64,000 bases of DNA, taken from contig MU001499.1 of NCBI GenBank assembly GCA_010093485.1, forward strand, positions 868,001 through 932,000, read 5' to 3'. The stretch is from Karstenula rhodostoma CBS 690.94 (taxonomy: Eukaryota > Ascomycota > Dothideomycetes > Pleosporales > Didymosphaeriaceae). The notes below the pieces were generated by a model. The model worked only from the letters and a program-made list of their open reading frames with translations, was not told the origin of the DNA and did not search any database. Within the stretch, counting starts at the first letter, position 1. Each line of letters begins with the position of its first letter. Positions 59,301-64,000 of this stretch are shown one piece after another. The position numbers and the translations under genes were made by a program.

Positions 59301-59488
59301 GGTGCTGCAGGCGTGGGCGTGGGCGTGGGCGTAGGCGTAGGCGTCGCGGTAGAGGGCGTGGGCGAGTGCGTGGGCGTGGGCGTCGTGGTGCGGGACGATG
59401 CAGGCACAGAGGCAGAGGCAGAGGCAGGCTCGACCGTCTCAGGCGAGCCGGTCAGCGAGCGGAACGAGTCGTCGCGGGAGTCTGTCAT
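56309..59488 (-). CDS. VAC7: VAC7, activator of the PI3P 5-kinase Fab1
   Basis: Two exons (59488-58575 and 58472-56309; intron 102 nt) give 1025 residues. Vac7 is a vacuolar membrane protein that activates Fab1 to make PI(3,5)P2, controlling vacuole size and fission. The first 750 residues are disordered, Ser/Pro/Arg-rich, with a Thr-Pro tract from a GTGGGC-type repeat. A single membrane helix at about 764-784 (CLVASIIILVVVFTAVGVVFA is the core, cut at its ends) precedes the conserved lumenal domain. That domain has IQNVVASQEEIIMDLVVGAV, NPNIVGITVSDMDVIMFAKS, the block MSLGRIFHFDSPLTF and KPGNKTEAGGTERWEEVLQ. These are the family's diagnostic stretches. The last 40 residues are less certain. 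Confidence 0.92.
59289..59390. repeat. GTGGGC-type repeat coding for Thr-Pro in VAC7
   Basis: Imperfect six-base units on the plus strand read on the minus strand as alternating Thr and Pro codons in the N-terminal part of VAC7. Length variation here would stay in frame. Confidence 0.8.
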
Positions 59489-60948
59489 GCTGGCGGCGGC
59501 GCGCTGCTATTGGCATGTCGCGAGGCGAAGCTGGCCTTTGCGATGATGGCGAAGTGAAGCGTCGCAGCTGTGCACAGCAGCCGAGCCGAATGGCGGTAAG
59601 TGTCAAATTGCAGCAGCAGGGCCCGCACACAACGCGGCGCGCCGTCGTTGGCTGGGCACGGTGCGGAGGGAGAATCGCCGGCGAGGCAGAGACCGCGTGG
59701 CATTTGCTGTAGCGAGCGGCGGGCAACGAGGGAGAGGAGAGGTGAGGTGAGGTGAATGCAGACGGAGCGCAGCCTGACGCACCACGACCACGACGCTAGG
59801 TCTTGGAGAGCCAGCCAACCTGACGAGAGCAAGGCCTGCCATCTGCCCTCCACTGCCCTACAGGAACACTGCCAGCGCAGCACAAAGAGCACACCAACGA
59901 AACAAACCCATCTGTGCGTGCCGCCATGCCAACCACGCATTCGCTGCGTCGACTGCCCACGGCCGCTTTCGATAGGGCTGCGCCTGTCGTCCGGATAGGT
60001 GCTCTCCCCTGCCGCTAGACCGACACCGACACCAACACCCGTCCTCCAGCTCTTGTATGTACGCGACCCTGCGACCGTGTGAAGACTCGGTTGCTTTGCG
60101 CGCCTGCGTTCGATGTTCATCCCGTTCCTGCGTTGGACTCCTCGGCTTCCCGTGGCTCCGCTTCGTTGGGTTCAACTCCTAGGTAGCTGCATACATCCGC
60201 ATACGTTACATGGCCTCTTTTTTTTTTTTTGCTTTTACGCCCATGTCAAATTGCCTTTGTGACAGTGTGCATAGTCATGTTATCCCGCGCCACCGAGTCA
60301 TTCACAGATCCGACCTCTCCAAGACTCATGCACATGCGATACACAACGGCACAGCATACGTTATTATCCCATTATTGGAGACACGTATGGCTACACCTGT
60401 TGGAGCTAATCTCGAACGATCGTCTGTCCTCTAACCTGCATCCTTTGTCTCACTTTCTCCAAGCCTCACTTAATCTGTGCGTCGATCACTATAGTGGCTT
60501 CAAGGCTACGGCGGAGCATCTCTCGTCCAGATTCCACACGGCCACGTTCTCGCCCGTGGTCAGATTGTCTTGAGCAGTGAGGTTGTTCTTCGCTCTCGAC
60601 CCTTGGAACCTTTGAGTTCACATGACCGTGGTCGAATCGTTCATGTTTGCCGAGACGATCCCATTGTTAATATGAACGTCTGGCGACCCTACGACTGCAC
60701 ATAAGTGTACATTTTCATCGTGAACATAGGATACGCAGGGTTAGCAGTGGAGGCCGCTCCCCAGAGCAACTAGCACGCTTCGGCTGCTCCGTATCAAAGC
60801 ATACGTCATCCCCTCCGTCTGCTCGCCACCGTACCAACCTCACCACCCAGTCTCACCAGTGTCAAGTCATTTTGCCTCAGCCATTACTCAAAACTAGACA
60901 CATCCTCATACCCTTTTTATCTACCCCCGTTCTCTCGTCGCAAACACC
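59489..60948. other. VAC7 to CUE-like divergent promoter region
   Basis: About 1.46 kb between two divergent genes. There is a poly-T run near 60219-60230 and a GAGGTGAGGT repeat at 59737-59756. No gene recognised. Confidence 0.45.
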
Positions 60949-61479
60949 ATGTCAGGACAAATCCCTCACGACAGCAACCAGCCACCTCAGTATGGTTCGG
61001 ATAACCAAAACCCTTACTCCAACCCCTGGGGTTCCGAATCCCAGGCACAGAATCCTGCACAATCCTATGGTCAACCTACTCAAACACAAGACCGAAACCC
61101 CTTCCACGCTCAAGACCAACCCCAGAACCACAACCCTTTCGCCCAGGAACAATCCTACAATCCTTCCTCCGAACCCCCTCCGGGTCAGAACAGCGAGCAG
61201 TATACCCCACCTCCTGGTCTCCCGCCCCGCCGTATAGGCACCACTTCTGAGCAAGCTTTGCCTCAAGGCCAGGACCGCTCACATCAGGTTGAGGTGATGC
61301 AAAGCTATGAGATGTCGCGGCCACAAACGGAGGATGAGCAGAACCAGGCGATCCTGGGAAGAGAATTCCCAAAGATTGATGGCAGTTTGATTGCAGCAAT
61401 TTATGGTGACTCCGGGAGTTTAAGTGCCACAAGGGAGATGTTACAGGAGCTAAGTTCGACCGAAGGCCAGGGATCATGA
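60949..61479 (+). CDS. Small NPF-motif, CUE-like domain protein
   Basis: One exon, 176 residues. The N-terminal 110 residues are Gln/Pro/Asn-rich and include two NPF tripeptides (RNPFHAQ and HNPFAQE), the ligand of EH domains in endocytic adaptors. Residues about 128-170 (NQAILGREFPKIDGSLIAAI, then GSLSATREMLQEL) resemble a CUE-type ubiquitin-binding helix bundle: a phenylalanine-proline start, an acidic mid-part and a di-leucine-like end. Similar short proteins occur across filamentous ascomycetes. I infer an adaptor linking ubiquitinated cargo to the endocytic coat; no experiment is known to me. Confidence 0.8.
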   Translation: MSGQIPHDSNQPPQYGSDNQNPYSNPWGSESQAQNPAQSYGQPTQTQDRNPFHAQDQPQNHNPFAQEQSYNPSSEPPPGQNSEQYTPPPGLPPRRIGTTSEQALPQGQDRSHQVEVMQSYEMSRPQTEDEQNQAILGREFPKIDGSLIAAIYGDSGSLSATREMLQELSSTEGQGS

Positions 61480-61700
61480 GCGTTTGAGAACGGTGATGAA
61501 GTGTACAACCACTGGTATGCACCCAATAAAGGACGTATTGAGATTCGATCCCCAATGAATTGAAGTACTATTCCTTTGTGTTTTAACACCCCACCGAGTT
61601 CCTTTACTGTGTTTTGCCGCGGCTTGCCCGAGCGCGCAAAGTATCAAATTTAAAGTACTATTTCCTCTTATTACAGCGATGGGCGATAGGCATATAGAGA
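61480..61700. other. Short spacer with repeat copy 2
   Basis: The 3' region of the CUE-like gene. Most of it is the second copy of the 77-bp repeat with flanking direct repeats. Beyond 61700 the sequence turns AT-rich. Confidence 0.5.
61575..61651 (+). repeat. 77-bp dispersed repeat, copy 2
   Basis: Matches copy 1 at 4679-4755 (68 of 77). It begins 96 nt after the stop of the CUE-like gene and touches the AT-rich block. It is bounded by near-identical direct repeats: AAGTACTATTCCT at 61563-61575 and AAGTACTATTTCCT at 61653-61666. Confidence 0.85.
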
Positions 61701-62305
61701 ACGCTTACACCCGCTCTTATGGGCAACTGGGCGCGCACCTACAGGAACTATTACCTGATATCGTTATGACCCTAGAAAATATATTCCTTTCTAATATCTA
61801 TTAATTAAATCAATTATTCCCTTAGCATGCACAATTATACTAAGATTATAAGTCATTAGGACGACTATTACCTATAATATAGGGTTTCAAGGTCATATAG
61901 GCTGCGAATGGAGAGGTATTTCTTAAGGCCGATTTTTTTAGCTGTTAATTATACAGTGCCCTCTAAATTACTTCTTATAATTCTCCAATTTAAGATAGGT
62001 ACTTCCCATCCACCTAAGTTAGTATAAGTCTAAGTAAAACGCGCTCTACTAGCTATTAGCCTATTTAGATAGATAATTTATAAGTATAAGTTATATATAT
62101 ATAAAGTGCCGTTTAGTAGTCCTAGATATAGCTAATACTTAATTAGGCTAGTTAAATAGGTAGGATTAGGGTTACCTATAGGTTAGCCTGAATTAGCCTA
62201 TAAGTTAGCCCTTTTTCTTATTTATTTAAGCTAATACTTTATAATAAATTAAGTTTAAATATTTAATATCTAGAACTATATATATATTAATATACTCTAT
62301 AAGCG

Positions 62306-62350
62306 AATATATTACCTATATAAATATATTACCTATATAAATATATTACT
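62306..62350. repeat. 17-bp AT-rich tandem repeat
   Basis: About 2.6 copies of ATATATTACCTATATAA inside the RIP-mutated block, just upstream of the transposase relic. Confidence 0.7.
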
Positions 62351-62839
62351 CTACTAAGACTCTACTAAAGTATATTATTACCTATAATATAATATAATAT
62401 CTTAACTACCTTAATAGCTACTATAATTAAAAGAAGCTAAAATATAGCTTATATTTTAGACTTTTAAATAAGATATAATACTATTATAGTAATATACTAT
62501 AATTATCTATAGTATTCTTTAATATTTACTTAGCTAATATTATACTAAAATAACTTTTTAATATAACTATACTTCTAACTTTATAAATTTTTTTTTAATA
62601 AAATAGTAGATACTTATATAGAATCTATTTAATCTAAATATATAAGAATTTCTAGCTTAGTTTACTATAATAAAAGATAAAACTAACTCCTTATAAATTA
62701 AATAAGATTAAAGATTAGTTAATAAAAACTAGACTATAAACTTTATAAAAAACTAACTAGAATTTATAATAAAATTTTATTAAAAATATAATTATAAAAG
62801 AGCCCTTTATAAGGATTTAAAGGTTATTTAAAACTAGTT

Positions 62840-64000
62840 CTAACTTATATAGTAAATACTAAAACTAAATATAATATTTAGAATAAAAATATTTATAATT
62901 TTAATAAGTTTAATTTTATAATAAATATAATATCTACTAGAGTAGTAATTATAAATTCTAAGTATTAAAAATAGCTAAAAAGCTTTTAGTAGAGTAATTA
63001 AGGGTAAATAATAATTATTTAAGGTATTAATATAATAGACTAGTTAATTCTATTTTTTATTATTTTTATAGATAAATACTACCTTTTTACTTAGTATAAA
63101 AAAGAGAATTTATTTTATAACTAAATTATTATAATTTCTAAAAATAGCTAAATAATAAATAAGCTTAGTCTATAGTAATTAAAATACTTAAATAAGTATA
63201 TAAAGAGGTATACTATTAATAGAATATATTTACTTATTATTAATAGCTATAAAAACTATAACTTACTTAACTTCTAGTAGTATTATAAAAATAATAAAAT
63301 TATTACTTTTTATATATTTTTATATTTATTATATCTTTTATAACTACTTAATATAAGATATTTTATATTACTAAAAAAGGTATATAGATACTAAGCTAAA
63401 AATCTAATATATAATTATATTATTTATATTATTAAAACTAAGTTTCTATTTTACTTTATTACTATCTTTAAAATTATAATTATTAAAAAGAATATTTAAG
63501 AAGGCTTTAGAGGTACTAGCTTAATTCTCCTTAATTTAAAAGTAGTAATATTAAAACTTAATATTTACTTATATATACTTTTATTTTATATTAATATAAA
63601 TAGTATATAGTAGTTATAAATACTAACAAATATTTTAGAATTTAAATTATAATTAATACTAGTAAAGTAGAAGATTTAGAGGTATATAAATAATTTTTTA
63701 ACTTTAATAATTAAGGCTTTTAAAAAAATAACTAAAGGTATATTAGTAGTAGTATATAAGTTAGTATTAGTATAAAAATAAATTACTAAATTTTAAGTAA
63801 TAAATAAAGTCTCTATATAATATAAATTATATAAAAAAAAGTATATATAGTATAAAAAAATACTTATAGTTAAAAAAGACTAGTAACTAGCTATTCTATA
63901 GAAGTTTAGGGTATATAGTAATAATAAAAAGGTATAAATAAAAATATATACTAAGGGAAATAAATTAACTAAATAATAATATAGGAACTATAATAAGTCT
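62840..64000 (+). mobile_element. Relic of a pogo/Fot1-like DDE transposase, cut by the window edge
   Basis: One frame (codons starting at 62903, 63023, 63206, 63491 and 63860 are all in phase) keeps a continuous, indel-free outline of a Tc1/mariner-pogo transposase despite many TAA and TAG codons. Recognisable pieces are IYNFNKFNF (62894-62920, family IYNFDETGF), GIN at 63023 followed by the outline of the FIIFADK segment, LIINSYKN (63233-63256, family LIIDGHxSH), LLNIRYF (63344-63364, family PLDVGCF) and EGFRGTSL (63500-63523). Near the end YRNYNKS (63980-64000) fits a CxxC zinc knuckle. All three catalytic Asp codons read AAT (63 nt apart from none of the frame). The changes are G:C to A:T, as RIP makes. 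The N-terminus is unclear and the C-terminus lies outside. Confidence 0.8.

Larger units (their letters stand above)
61700..64000. other. AT-rich, heavily RIP-mutated block
   Basis: The sequence becomes AT-rich from about 61700, and from 62221 to the end is made almost only of A and T with scattered AG, GT, CT and AC steps. In that 1.78-kb part I find one CpA, no TpG and one CpG, so there is no ATG at all. RIP changes CpA to TpA on either strand, and this is close to saturation. A short tandem repeat of about 17 bp lies at 62306-62350. Confidence 0.9.

Noticed and set aside
50618..61479. MSH2-IST1-VAC7-CUE-like region as a functional cluster
   Set aside because: IST1, VAC7 and the NPF/CUE-like protein share a membrane-traffic theme, but strands and gaps are ordinary, so chance neighbourhood is more likely.
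61700..62840. Centromere or telomere at the right end
   Set aside because: AT-richness alone fits RIP-mutated transposon DNA; no telomeric TTAGGG array is present and centromere identity cannot be read from sequence.
1..64000. tRNA, rRNA or CRISPR features
   Set aside because: TTCGAATC-like strings were seen only inside coding exons or without a cloverleaf context; no regular spaced repeats of CRISPR type occur and none is expected in a fungus.

Overview
The window looks like nuclear DNA of a filamentous ascomycete (Pezizomycotina, most likely a dothideomycete). The signs are many short GT-AG introns of about 45-60 nt, an APSES regulator of the StuA type, an ascomycete laccase with the C-terminal DSGL processing motif, and two stretches carrying the C:G-to-T:A signature of repeat-induced point mutation (RIP). 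All exon-intron models were built by eye from splice signals, reading phase and family motifs. Every multi-exon model given here closes in phase.

Layout. 1-2.5 kb: no gene seen. 2.5-4.6 kb: secreted laccase. 5.9-8.2 kb: ATG7, the autophagy E1 enzyme. 9.7-11.5 kb: a broken PQQ-propeller/WSC-domain gene with RIP-type stop codons and an internal deletion. 12.2-14.3 kb: a microsomal cytochrome P450 (minus). 14.3-22.9 kb: 8.6 kb without a recognisable conventional gene. Its last 2 kb is a C-rich, almost ATG-free leader running into the StuA gene (22.9-24.9 kb). 26.4-28.5 kb: fimbrin (SAC6). 29.5-30.1 kb: GNAT acetyltransferase (minus). 30.9-33.0 kb: UTP18. 33.7-37.6 kb: a 1215-residue Ser/Thr/Pro-rich membrane-anchored surface protein with a Cys-containing C-terminal domain. 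38.5-40.5 kb: a two-finger CCCH protein. 41.7-44.6 kb: splicing factor PRP6 (minus). 45.3-45.9 kb: a conserved protein of unknown role (minus). 46.6-47.8 kb: a CIR_N/LENG1-like protein. 48.5-49.6 kb: dienelactone hydrolase. 49.7-50.1 kb: a possible one-helix membrane protein (minus). 50.6-53.4 kb: MSH2. 53.8-54.8 kb: IST1. 56.3-59.5 kb: VAC7 (minus). 60.9-61.5 kb: a small NPF/CUE-like protein. 61.7-64 kb: an AT-rich, extremely RIP-mutated block holding the relic of a pogo/Fot1-like DDE transposase that runs off the window.

Most genes are housekeeping: autophagy, actin bundling, ribosome biogenesis, splicing, mismatch repair, ESCRT and vacuole functions. Several act on membrane traffic (ATG7, IST1, VAC7, the NPF/CUE-like protein and, indirectly, fimbrin), but spacing and mixed strands give no sign of a functional cluster. 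The accessory material (laccase, P450, WSC pseudogene, transposon relic) lies towards the two ends. The points I would look at first are the StuA upstream region (ATG-depleted leader, uORFs and a coding-like in-frame stretch with no ATG), the transposase relic in which all three catalytic Asp codons read Asn, and a 77-bp repeat found about 100 bp downstream of two unrelated genes 57 kb apart.
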